Part shown: one piece after another, positions 1 to 7,796 of the stretch | Layout: the number at the start of each line of letters is the position of its first letter | How positions within the stretch are numbered: the stretch's first letter is position 1 | DNA from: JACDHG01 sp963811585 | Lineage (GTDB): Bacteria > Actinomycetota > Actinomycetes > Propionibacteriales > Nocardioidaceae | DNA: 64,000 nucleotides | Assembly (NCBI GenBank): GCA_963811585.1 | Contig: CAWERR010000009.1 | Location: forward strand, 805,947 to 869,946 | Direction: 5' to 3' | Notes under the pieces: model-generated | What the model was told of the DNA's origin: nothing | Database searches by the model: none | Seen by the model: the letters and a program-made list of their open reading frames with translations, nothing else | Position numbers and translations under genes: made by a program

Positions 1-2
1 GA

Positions 3-386
3 CAACGCTGGATCAACCTCTTGCTCCCCGCGGCAACCTTCGTGGTCGGCCTCGCGCTCGGCGGCAGCCTTGTCTACGCCAACAGCGGCGGTGACAATGA
101 GGGCGGTTCACCGCCCTCGGCAAGCACCGACACCAGCTCTCCATCGGGGGCCGGCGACACCGTCGTGACTCTGCCCGCCGCCTGCGACCAGGCAGCAGCC
201 AAGGTGAGCGAGGCATACACGTTGCTCCGGCAGGCCGTCGCTCAGGTCCGCGATTTCCATGCCGACGAGCTCGTGGAAACCCTTAACCAGCTCGAGGACA
301 TCGACGCGCAGATGCGCCCGTTGGTGGCCGAATGCACCGCGGCTTCGGTGTCCACGAGCCCCACGAGCGAAGCGACATCCGATTGA
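3..386 (+). CDS. Membrane-anchored/secreted hypothetical protein (5' end outside window)
   Basis: The frame is open from the first bases of the window, so the true start lies upstream. The visible part begins with a hydrophobic stretch (LLPAATFVVGLALGGSLVY), probably a signal anchor or one transmembrane helix. A Ser/Thr/Gly/Pro-rich linker follows, then a helical segment of about 60 residues (CDQAAAKVSEAYTLLRQAV...) and a Ser/Thr-rich C-terminus. This is the pattern of a small exported or membrane-anchored protein with a soluble outer part. I do not recognise the family. A TTG at base 21 could be read as a start but falls inside the hydrophobic segment, so it is unlikely to be the real one. 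Confidence 0.6.
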   Translation, partial: QRWINLLLPAATFVVGLALGGSLVYANSGGDNEGGSPPSASTDTSSPSGAGDTVVTLPAACDQAAAKVSEAYTLLRQAVAQVRDFHADELVETLNQLEDIDAQMRPLVAECTAASVSTSPTSEATSD

Positions 387-542
387 CCTCGGCGCGAGAC
401 CAGCGATAGGTTCGCCACCGATCCGGTGCGGCCAGCACCTTCACGGTCACCACGACACTGAGCCAAGGATGGCTACGCCGGGCCCTGCCTAGCGCATACC
501 GGTCCCAGGGCAAACCGCAGGTCAGCCTACGGTTTCGGATTG

Positions 543-614
543 CGCCCCCGGCAGGATTCGAACCTGCGCTCCCGCCTCCGGAGGGCGGTGCTCTATCCCC
601 TGAGCTACGGGGGC
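543..614 (-). tRNA. tRNA-Arg (anticodon CCG)
   Basis: The reverse complement folds as a tRNA. The acceptor strands GCCCCCG and CGGGGGC pair perfectly. The D arm (GCTC..GAGC), the anticodon stem CCGCC/GGCGG with loop reading CT-CCG-GA, and the T arm with GGTTCGAATCC are all present. Anticodon CCG reads the arginine codon CGG. The gene is 72 nt including the discriminator base, and CCA is not encoded. It lies alone on the minus strand, facing away from the receiver gene. Confidence 0.95.
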
Positions 615-701
615 TCATGGCGCGCCCAAAGGGTAGCAGTGGCTACGGCCTGCTCGATAACCGCGCGAGGACGGTTCGACGGCACTAGCGTCGGGGTCCT
701 C

Positions 702-1079
702 ATGCCCAAAGTCTTGGTAGTCGACGACTCCGACGTGATCCGATCGCTGATCGTGCTGAATCTGGAGCTGGACGGCTTCGAGGTCGCGCAAGCACGCGAC
801 GGCGCGGAGTGTCTGGAGCTCGTTGCTTCGCTCAAGCCAGACCTCATCACACTCGATGTCGCGATGCCGCGACTTGACGGTTTCGCCACGGTCGCGCGGC
901 TGCGCGCCGACCCGGCTACGTCCCACATTCCCATCGTGATGGTGACGGCTCGCGCCCAAGGATCAGACCTCGCACGCGGCGCGGAGCTCGGCGTCGACGC
1001 GTATGTCACCAAGCCCTTCGACCCAGATCACCTCACTCGGACCGTCCGCACCTTGACGGGAGCATCGAGCGCCTGCTGA
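702..1079 (+). CDS. Single-domain response regulator (CheY-like receiver)
   Basis: A 125-residue protein made of one receiver domain with no output domain. It has the acidic pair Asp8/Asp9, the phospho-acceptor Asp52 (LITLDVAMPRLDG), Thr82 in VMVTARAQ and Lys104 in YVTKPF, so phosphotransfer should be intact. The ATG at 702 fits the domain edge; the longer open frame upstream runs into the tRNA and is not coding. No histidine kinase is nearby, so this is an orphan regulator that probably acts by protein contact. It ends 19 bp before argS on the same strand and may be co-transcribed with it. Target unknown. Confidence 0.85.
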   Translation: MPKVLVVDDSDVIRSLIVLNLELDGFEVAQARDGAECLELVASLKPDLITLDVAMPRLDGFATVARLRADPATSHIPIVMVTARAQGSDLARGAELGVDAYVTKPFDPDHLTRTVRTLTGASSAC

Positions 1080-1098
1080 GCGTCGATACGATGGGTCG

Positions 1099-2763
1099 GT
1101 GACCCCCGAGCAGCTTTCCCAGACCGTCGTCGCCGCGTTGTCCGCCTTGGCCGACCGCGGTGCCGTGACGTTCCCGGACGGCGTGCCCGGAGAGGTTCGG
1201 ATCGAGCGTCCGAAGGGCAAAGAGCACGGCGACTACGCAACCAACGTGGCGCTCCAGCTCGCCAAGCGGGTGGGCATGGCGCCTCGCGAGCTGGCCGAAC
1301 TGCTCGCGAGCGAGCTGAAGGGGTCCGAGGCGATAGCGGCTGTCGATATCGCCGGGCCGGGCTTCATCAACATCACCGTCGAGGCGGCGGCCCAGGGTGA
1401 AGTGGCGCGCGCCATCGTGGCGGCCGGTGCGTCATACGGTGGCTCAGAGGCGTATGCCGGGACTCGGATCAACCTCGAGTTCGTGTCTGCCAACCCCACC
1501 GGCCCTGTCCATATCGGGGGTGCCCGCTGGGCTCCGGTTGGAGACAGCCTGGCGAGGATCTTCGCCGCGCTCGGTGCTGACGTGACGCGCGAGTACTACT
1601 TCAACGATCACGGCGCGCAGATCGACCGCTTCTCCCGCTCGCTCCTCGCGGTGGCGAAGGGAGAGGACCCGGGGGATGACGGGTATGTCGGTGCGTACCT
1701 CGCCGACATCGCTGCGAAGGTCGTGGCAGACAACCCCGATGTCCTCTCGCTCCCTGCCGATGAGGCGCAGGAAGTCTTCAGGCGCAGCGGCGTCGACCAG
1801 ATGTTTGCGGACATCAAACAGACTCTGCGCAGCTTCGGGGTCGAGTTCGACGTCTATTTCCACGAGCAGGCGATCTATGACAGCGGGGCAGTCGAGCGGG
1901 CTATCGAGCGACTGACCGCCATGGGCAACACGTACGAAGCTGACGGGGCCTTGTGGCTCGCCACCGAGAAGTACGGCGACGAGAAGGACCGCGTCCTGGT
2001 GCGCTCCAACGGGGCCCCCGCCTACATCGCCGGCGACTGCGCGTACTACCTCGACAAGCGCGAGCGTGGCTTCGACCTGTGCGTGATCATGCTTGGGGCT
2101 GACCACCACGGGTACGTCGGCAGGCTGATGGCCATGTGCCAGGCCTTCGGTGACAAGCCGCACGAGAACCTCGAAGTGCTGATCGGCCAGATGGTCAGCC
2201 TGGTCCGCGACGGTGAACCGCTGCGGATGTCGAAGCGCGCGGGGACTGGACTCACGATCGACGACCTCATCGACGCAGTGGGCGCCGACGCCGCCCGCTA
2301 TGCGCTCGTCCGCTACTCCAGCGACTCGCCGATCGACCTCGACCTCGACGTATGGACTCGTGCGTCCAGTGACAACCCCGTCTACTACGTGCAGTACGCC
2401 CACGCCAGGCTGTGTTCGATCTTGCGCAACGGAGCAGAGCTCGGAGTTGCACCAGCGGGTGACGACTTCGACCCGGCGTTGCTCTCTGACGAGCGAGAAG
2501 GCGAGCTGCTGCGCGCCCTCGCGGCGTTTCCCGCCGTCGTCGCATCTGTGGCCGAGCTGCGTGAGCCGCACCGGCTGGCGCGCTACCTGGAGGCAACGGC
2601 AGCGACGTTCCACAAGTTCTACGACGTATGCCGTGTGCTCCCGCGCGGCGACGAGGAGCCCACCGACCTGCACCGCGCGCGACTGCTTCTCGTCGATGCC
2701 ACCAGCATCGTGTTCTCCCGCGGCCTCGACCTGCTCGGTGTCTCCGCACCGGTGAGGATGTGA
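1099..2763 (+). CDS. argS: Arginyl-tRNA synthetase
   Basis: Class I aminoacyl-tRNA synthetase that charges tRNA-Arg. The 554-residue length is normal. An N-terminal Arg-tRNA-synthetase domain (about 1-90) precedes the catalytic core. The HIGH motif appears as PTGPVHIGGAR near residue 135, and the KMSKS-type loop as RMSKRAG at 376-382. The C-terminal third is the helical anticodon-binding domain. The GTG start opens with TPEQLSQTVV. The stop TGA overlaps the lysA ATG by one base, so the two are translationally coupled. A tRNA-Arg gene lies just upstream on the other strand. Confidence 0.97.
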   Translation: MTPEQLSQTVVAALSALADRGAVTFPDGVPGEVRIERPKGKEHGDYATNVALQLAKRVGMAPRELAELLASELKGSEAIAAVDIAGPGFINITVEAAAQGEVARAIVAAGASYGGSEAYAGTRINLEFVSANPTGPVHIGGARWAPVGDSLARIFAALGADVTREYYFNDHGAQIDRFSRSLLAVAKGEDPGDDGYVGAYLADIAAKVVADNPDVLSLPADEAQEVFRRSGVDQMFADIKQTLRSFGVEFDVYFHEQAIYDSGAVERAIERLTAMGNTYEADGALWLATEKYGDEKDRVLVRSNGAPAYIAGDCAYYLDKRERGFDLCVIMLGADHHGYVGRLMAMCQAFGDKPHENLEVLIGQMVSLVRDGEPLRMSKRAGTGLTIDDLIDAVGADAARYALVRYSSDSPIDLDLDVWTRASSDNPVYYVQYAHARLCSILRNGAELGVAPAGDDFDPALLSDEREGELLRALAAFPAVVASVAELREPHRLARYLEATAATFHKFYDVCRVLPRGDEEPTDLHRARLLLVDATSIVFSRGLDLLGVSAPVRM

Positions 2764-4163
2764 TGCGGGCCTCCCACGAGGCCGGCGCCCTCCACTCCGA
2801 GGCCGGTCGCCGCGGACCTACCTGGCTTCGTCCGCCCGACGAGCCGAACGAACTCGTCGGCTCGCTGTGGCCACAACACGCGGCGAAGTCCGACTCCGGT
2901 GTGCTGTCCGTCGCTGGTGTCTCGGTCATCGACCTCGCAGCAGAGTTCGGCACTCCGGCGTACATCGTGGACGAGGACGACTTTCGTCAGCGGGCGCGCG
3001 AGTTCAAGCAGGCATTCGCCGGGTGGGACGTCTACTACGCCGCGAAGGCGTTCCTATGCCTGGAGACGGTGCGCTGGATAGCCGAGGAGGATCTGGACCT
3101 CGACGTGTGCACGAGCGGAGAGCTCACGGTGGCGTTGCGTGCCGGATTCGCCCCAAGCCGGATTGGCTTTCATGGCAACAACAAGAGTTGGGCAGAGCTT
3201 GACCGGGCAGTCGACGTGGGAGTCGGTCGGATCGTGGTCGACTCGCTCACCGAGATCGAACGCCTCGCCCAGATCGCATCCACCAAAGGGGTGCGGCAGC
3301 AGGTGCTCCTGCGTGTCACTGCCGGCGTTGAGGCGCACACGCACGAATACATCGCCACTGCCCATGAGGACCAGAAGTTTGGGCTCTCGCTTGCAGACGG
3401 TGGCGCCGAAGAGGCAATGCTCCTGATCAACGGCTTCGACTCGTTGGTGTTGACCGGTCTCCACTCGCACATCGGCTCGCAGATCTTCGACACGTCCGGT
3501 TTCGAGGTAGCCGCTCGTCGGGTGCTTGCCCTGTATGCACGAGGGCTCGAGGCGGGCCTGGAGCTCGGGGAGCTGGATCTCGGTGGCGGCTTCGGGATCG
3601 CCTACACCACCAAGGACGACCCCGCCTCGCCGGCCACTCTGGCAGCCGGGATGCTGCAGATCGTCACCCAGGATTGCCGTGCTCTCGGCATCGACATCCC
3701 CCGACTGTCAATCGAGCCGGGCCGTGCCATTGCCGGCCCTTCGACCTTCACCCTCTACGAAGTCGGCACCGTCAAGACCGTCACTCTGGACGCTGGCTAC
3801 AGCAGGGTCTACGTCGCTGTCGACGGTGGGATGAGCGACAACATCCGAACCGCCCTGTATGACGCCGACTTCTCCTGCACTCTCGCGTCACGACACTCCG
3901 ACGTGCCGCCGGCGCTCACGCGGGTGGTCGGCAAGCACTGCGAGTCCGGCGACATCGTCGTCAAGGACGAATTTCTGCCAGGCGATGTCACACCTGGCGA
4001 CTTGATTGCCGTGCCCGGGACCGGTGCCTACTGCCGCTCGCTCGCAACGACGTACAACCACGTGCCCCGGCCACCCGTCGTTGCGGTGCGCAACGGGCAG
4101 GCTCGCCTCATCATCCGGCGCGAGTCGGAAGAAGACCTGCTGCGCCTGGACGTTTCCAACTAG
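2763..4163 (+). CDS. lysA: Diaminopimelate decarboxylase
   Basis: PLP enzyme of fold type III converting meso-diaminopimelate to L-lysine, the last step of lysine synthesis. The product is 466 residues with the ATG at 2763. The Schiff-base lysine is Lys95 in YYAAKAF. HSHIGSQIF, the Gly-rich phosphate-binding GGGFGIAYT, EPGRAIAG and the C-terminal active-site CESGDIVVKD are all visible. The start is fixed by the TGATG overlap with argS; an open frame reading further upstream is antisense noise. It heads the aspartate-family block that continues with hom, thrC and thrB. Confidence 0.97.
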   Translation: MRASHEAGALHSEAGRRGPTWLRPPDEPNELVGSLWPQHAAKSDSGVLSVAGVSVIDLAAEFGTPAYIVDEDDFRQRAREFKQAFAGWDVYYAAKAFLCLETVRWIAEEDLDLDVCTSGELTVALRAGFAPSRIGFHGNNKSWAELDRAVDVGVGRIVVDSLTEIERLAQIASTKGVRQQVLLRVTAGVEAHTHEYIATAHEDQKFGLSLADGGAEEAMLLINGFDSLVLTGLHSHIGSQIFDTSGFEVAARRVLALYARGLEAGLELGELDLGGGFGIAYTTKDDPASPATLAAGMLQIVTQDCRALGIDIPRLSIEPGRAIAGPSTFTLYEVGTVKTVTLDAGYSRVYVAVDGGMSDNIRTALYDADFSCTLASRHSDVPPALTRVVGKHCESGDIVVKDEFLPGDVTPGDLIAVPGTGAYCRSLATTYNHVPRPPVVAVRNGQARLIIRRESEEDLLRLDVSN

Positions 4164-4218
4164 TGGCCGGCATTAGCATGTCGTCGAGAGTCAGACCACG
4201 AGCAAAGGTGCTTCAGCC

Positions 4219-5520
4219 ATGACCGAGCCGTTGCGCGTGGCATTGCTGGGCTGCGGCTCTGTCGGCAGTCAGGTGGCCCGACTGCTGGGGGAGCAGGCCG
4301 CCGACCTCGGCGCCCGGATCGGCGCGCCGATCGAGCTCGCGGGCATCGCCGTACGTCGTCTCGACCGCCCGCGTGATGCAGCCATCCCGGCTGGCCTCTT
4401 CACCACAGACGCACACGGCCTCGTGACCCGGGGCGACATCGACGTGGTGATCGAGGTCATCGGGGGCATCGAGCCGGCCCGCGCGCTGATCCTCGCAGCG
4501 CTGGACTCGGGGGCCTCTGTGGTCACCGCAAACAAGGCGCTGCTCGCCGCCGACGGACCCACGCTCTACGAGGCGGCGGATGCCGCCAAGCGCGACATCT
4601 ACTTCGAAGCCGCCGTCGCTGGCGCCATCCCGATCATCAGGCCCCTGCGCGAGTCGCTCGCGGGCGACAAGGTGAGACGCGTGCTCGGAATCGTCAACGG
4701 CACCACCAACTACGTCCTAGACCAGATGGACACGGCTGGCGTGGGGTTCGACGAGGCGCTCGAGTCGGCGCAGTCGCTCGGGTATGCCGAGGCCGACCCG
4801 ACCGCAGACATCGAAGGGTTCGACGCCGCTGCCAAGGCCGCCATCTTGGCCAGCCTGGCGTTCCATACCCGGGTCACTGTGGCCGACGTACACCGCGAAG
4901 GCATCACCGAGGTGACGGCGAGAGACATCGCGTCCGCCCGAGAGATGGGCTCGGTCGTCAAGCTGCTTGCGATCTGCGAGAGCACGGGCGGGCCCGGGGA
5001 TACCAGCGTCTCGGCGCGGGTCCACCCGGCGATGATCCCGCGGACCCACCCTCTGGCGAGTGTCCGCGAGGCCTTCAACGCCGTGTTCGTGGAGAGCGAC
5101 GCCGCGGGACAGTTGATGTTCTACGGTCCAGGCGCCGGCGGAGCCCCGACCGCGAGCGCGGTGCTCGGCGACCTCGTGACGGTGGCCCGCAACCGGCTGA
5201 GCCAGGTGACCGGGGCAGGGGAGTCGATGTACGCCGACTGCGAGATCGGTCGGATGGAAGACACCGTCACCCGCTATCACGTCGCCCTTGATGTCGACGA
5301 CCGGCCAGGCGTGCTCGCGGCGGTGGCCGAGACCTTCGCCAGGCAGGGCGTGTCCATCCAGACGGTGACCCAGGTCGGACGCGGAGACGAGGCCCGTCTC
5401 GTGGTCGTCACCCACTCGGCCACTGACTCGGCACTCGCTACGACCGTCGATGACCTCACCACGATGGCCCAGGTACGTGAGGTCACCTCCGTGATGCGGG
5501 TTGAGGGGACCGTCGAATGA
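4219..5520 (+). CDS. hom: Homoserine dehydrogenase
   Basis: NAD(P)H-dependent reduction of aspartate semialdehyde to homoserine, the branch point toward threonine and methionine. At 433 residues it has an N-terminal Rossmann domain (LLGCGSVGSQVARLL), the conserved VVTANKALLA, a catalytic domain with GIVNGTTNY and EADPTADIEGFDAA, and a C-terminal ACT domain (about 350-433, beginning YHVALDVDDRPGVLA). In this family the ACT domain binds threonine for feedback inhibition. Its stop overlaps the thrC ATG by four bases (ATGA). Confidence 0.96.
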   Translation: MTEPLRVALLGCGSVGSQVARLLGEQAADLGARIGAPIELAGIAVRRLDRPRDAAIPAGLFTTDAHGLVTRGDIDVVIEVIGGIEPARALILAALDSGASVVTANKALLAADGPTLYEAADAAKRDIYFEAAVAGAIPIIRPLRESLAGDKVRRVLGIVNGTTNYVLDQMDTAGVGFDEALESAQSLGYAEADPTADIEGFDAAAKAAILASLAFHTRVTVADVHREGITEVTARDIASAREMGSVVKLLAICESTGGPGDTSVSARVHPAMIPRTHPLASVREAFNAVFVESDAAGQLMFYGPGAGGAPTASAVLGDLVTVARNRLSQVTGAGESMYADCEIGRMEDTVTRYHVALDVDDRPGVLAAVAETFARQGVSIQTVTQVGRGDEARLVVVTHSATDSALATTVDDLTTMAQVREVTSVMRVEGTVE

Positions 5521-6599
5521 CCGACCAGCGTCCGCACCAGTGGCGCGGGGTGATCGCGGAGTACCGCGACTGGCTGCCCGTTTCCGACGAGACCCCTGTC
5601 GTGACGCTCGGCGAGGGCGGGACGGCGCTCGTGGATGCTCACTGGCTGTCCGAGCTGTCTCGGTGCACGGTGGTCCTGAAAGTTGAAGGAGACAACCCCA
5701 CCGGCTCGTTCAAGGACCGCGGCATGACGGTTGCCATCTCATTGGCCACCGAGCAGGGTGCCAAGGCGGCGGTCTGTGCGTCGACCGGAAACACCTCGGC
5801 CTCCATGGCGGCATACGCGAGCAGGGCGGGCATCATTGCGATCGTGCTCGTCCCGCTGGGCAAGATCTCGCGCGGCAAGATGGCCCAGGCGGTTATGCAC
5901 GGAGCCCGGATCATCGCGGTTCGCGGCGGCTTCGACGAGTGCCTGCAGCTGGCGCGTGAGCTGTCGAAGGACTACCCGGTCGCACTCGTCAACTCAGTCA
6001 ACCCTGTCCGGATCGAAGGCCAGAAGACGGCGGCGTTCGAGGTCGTCGACGCCCTCGGCGATGCCCCGGACCTTCACATCCTCCCGGTGGGGAACGCCGG
6101 CAACATCGCGGCGTACTGGAAGGGCTATCGCGAGTACGCGACCTCCGGCCACGCAACGAAGACACCAGCGATGTGGGGATTCCAGGCCGAGGGAGCCGCG
6201 CCGATCGTCACAGGACGCATCGTGACCGAGCCTGAGACCGTGGCAACCGCGATCCGGGTCGGCAACCCGGCTTCCTGGCTGCTGGCCGAGGCAGCCCGCG
6301 ACGAGTCCGGCGGACTGATCGAGGCTGTAACCGACGAGCAGATTCTCTCCGCGCAGGCCGAGCTGGCTTCACGCGAGGGTGTCTTCGTCGAGCCCGCGTC
6401 AGCTGCGGGAGTCGCGGGGTTCCTCAAACTGCTCAGTGCCGGTCGGGTGGAGCCTGGCACGACCGTCGCGATCACCGTGACCGGCCACGGTCTCAAGGAC
6501 ATCGACACCGCCCTCGGGGCTCGTGGCCAAATCGCGGAAACGGTTGTCGACGCCGATGTTGCGCAGGCCGCTGCGGCTGCGGAGCTCGTCGATGCGTGA
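5517..6599 (+). CDS. thrC: Threonine synthase
   Basis: PLP enzyme converting O-phosphohomoserine to L-threonine. The 360-residue length matches the short bacterial class. The PLP lysine is Lys66 in TGSFKDRGMT. STGNTSAS and the PLP phosphate loop GNAGNIAAYW follow the fold type II pattern. The ATG start overlaps the hom stop (ATGA), and the 3' end overlaps the thrB start by 8 bp, so hom-thrC-thrB are tightly coupled. Confidence 0.96.
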   Translation: MTDQRPHQWRGVIAEYRDWLPVSDETPVVTLGEGGTALVDAHWLSELSRCTVVLKVEGDNPTGSFKDRGMTVAISLATEQGAKAAVCASTGNTSASMAAYASRAGIIAIVLVPLGKISRGKMAQAVMHGARIIAVRGGFDECLQLARELSKDYPVALVNSVNPVRIEGQKTAAFEVVDALGDAPDLHILPVGNAGNIAAYWKGYREYATSGHATKTPAMWGFQAEGAAPIVTGRIVTEPETVATAIRVGNPASWLLAEAARDESGGLIEAVTDEQILSAQAELASREGVFVEPASAAGVAGFLKLLSAGRVEPGTTVAITVTGHGLKDIDTALGARGQIAETVVDADVAQAAAAAELVDA

Positions 6600-7485
6600 C
6601 CGCCTCGGCATCAGCGCCACAGTCAGGAGCCCTGCTACCTCCGCGAACGTCGGCCCGGGGTTTGACAGCTTCGGGCTCTGTCTCGACCTGCACGACACGG
6701 TGACGGCCACCGTCACGGACCGCGGCCTACGGGTCGACATCGCCGGCGAAGGGGCCGGTTCGCTGCCTCGTGACGAGACGCACCTGGTGGTCTCGGCGAT
6801 GCGAGCCACGTTCACCCTGCTCGAGGTCGCCCAGCCGGGACTGACGTTGCGGTGCGAGAACGTGATCCCGCACGGCCGCGGTCTTGGGTCGTCTGCGGCC
6901 GCGATCGTGTCCGGCATCCGGCTGGCCGAGCGGCTCGCCGGACGAGACCTCGGTGGCCAGCGTGCGCTGGATCTGGCGACCAGGCTCGAGGGTCACCCCG
7001 ACAATGTGGCGGCGTGCCTTCTCGGTGGGTTCACCATTGCGTGGACAGAAGGTCGTCGGGCTTCGGCACTTCGTCTCGACGTCCACCACGACATCCGGCC
7101 GGTGGTCTTCGTGCCGTCGACGGCTGTGGCGACCACGCTGGCCCGGGGACTGATCCCCAAGGAAGTACGCCATGTGGATGCCAGCGCCAACGCTGCGCGA
7201 GCCGGGTTGCTGGTGGCAGCGTTGACGCAGTGGCCCGGGTTCCTGCACGCCGGCACACAGGACTCTCTGCACCAGCAGCACCGGCGACCCGCGATGACGG
7301 AGACGCTCGGCCTCGTCGACGCGATGCGAGAGGCCAGGGTCGCCGCCGTCGTTTCGGGAGCCGGCCCCAGCATCCTTGCGCTGGGTACGACGGCGGATCC
7401 CGTGGCCGCAAAGCAATGGACACGGCCGGGCTGGCGCAGCTTCGCCGTTACCGTCGACGCTGTCGGTGCCACCATCGCGGACTGA
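6592..7485 (+). CDS. thrB: Homoserine kinase
   Basis: GHMP kinase that phosphorylates homoserine, supplying the substrate of threonine synthase. The product is 297 residues from the ATG at 6592, which sits inside the thrC 3' end; an upstream in-frame ATG would overlap thrC much further. The GHMP ATP-binding loop is GRGLGSSAAA near residue 94. N-terminal VRSPATSANVGPGFDSFG and the C-terminal VSGAGPSILAL motif are typical. It is the last gene of the amino-acid operon and is followed by a 311-bp gap before rho. Confidence 0.96.
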   Translation: MRDRLGISATVRSPATSANVGPGFDSFGLCLDLHDTVTATVTDRGLRVDIAGEGAGSLPRDETHLVVSAMRATFTLLEVAQPGLTLRCENVIPHGRGLGSSAAAIVSGIRLAERLAGRDLGGQRALDLATRLEGHPDNVAACLLGGFTIAWTEGRRASALRLDVHHDIRPVVFVPSTAVATTLARGLIPKEVRHVDASANAARAGLLVAALTQWPGFLHAGTQDSLHQQHRRPAMTETLGLVDAMREARVAAVVSGAGPSILALGTTADPVAAKQWTRPGWRSFAVTVDAVGATIAD

Positions 7486-7796
7486 CTGTTCGACGGCCTC
7501 TGAGGGGCCTAGTGGGCACCGCTCAGGAATGGACCGGATGTGACGCGTGTTGTAGGGGGTACAAAGGACAGGACTGCACCGATAGTGCTACTGTCAAAGC
7601 GCACCGGCTCTCAGGAGCCGTGCTTTCCCAAGCGAAGCGCGACGATCGTTCAGCGCATCCTCTCGACCCAGTGCACACGTGAGTTCACGTGAAGCAGATC
7701 GAGGCGAACGCACCCCGCTCGCACATCGCTCGGAATTTCACTCAATCCACGGGCGCATGATCTGAAATGCGCACCAGGACGTGGGAAGGACCTCAC
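7486..7796 (+). promoter_or_regulatory. Intergenic/leader region upstream of rho
   Basis: A 311-bp non-coding stretch. The first part (about 7495-7512) has only a weak inverted repeat that could end the thr operon. A possible -10 box TACTGT at 7590-7595 has only a poor -35 about 18 bp upstream. It is followed at 7606-7621 by a perfect 6-bp hairpin (CGGCTC, loop TCAG, GAGCCG) that would sit near the 5' end of a long rho leader. Long, autoregulated rho leaders are known in other bacteria; autoregulation here is inference. No protein or RNA family was recognised. Confidence 0.35.

Noticed and set aside
540..701. N-terminal extension of the receiver protein
   Set aside because: It would overlap the tRNA and adds sequence unlike any receiver domain; ATG 702 fits the domain start.
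1444..2673. A 409-codon minus-strand open frame over argS
   Set aside because: Antisense shadow; argS is complete with all its motifs in the plus strand.
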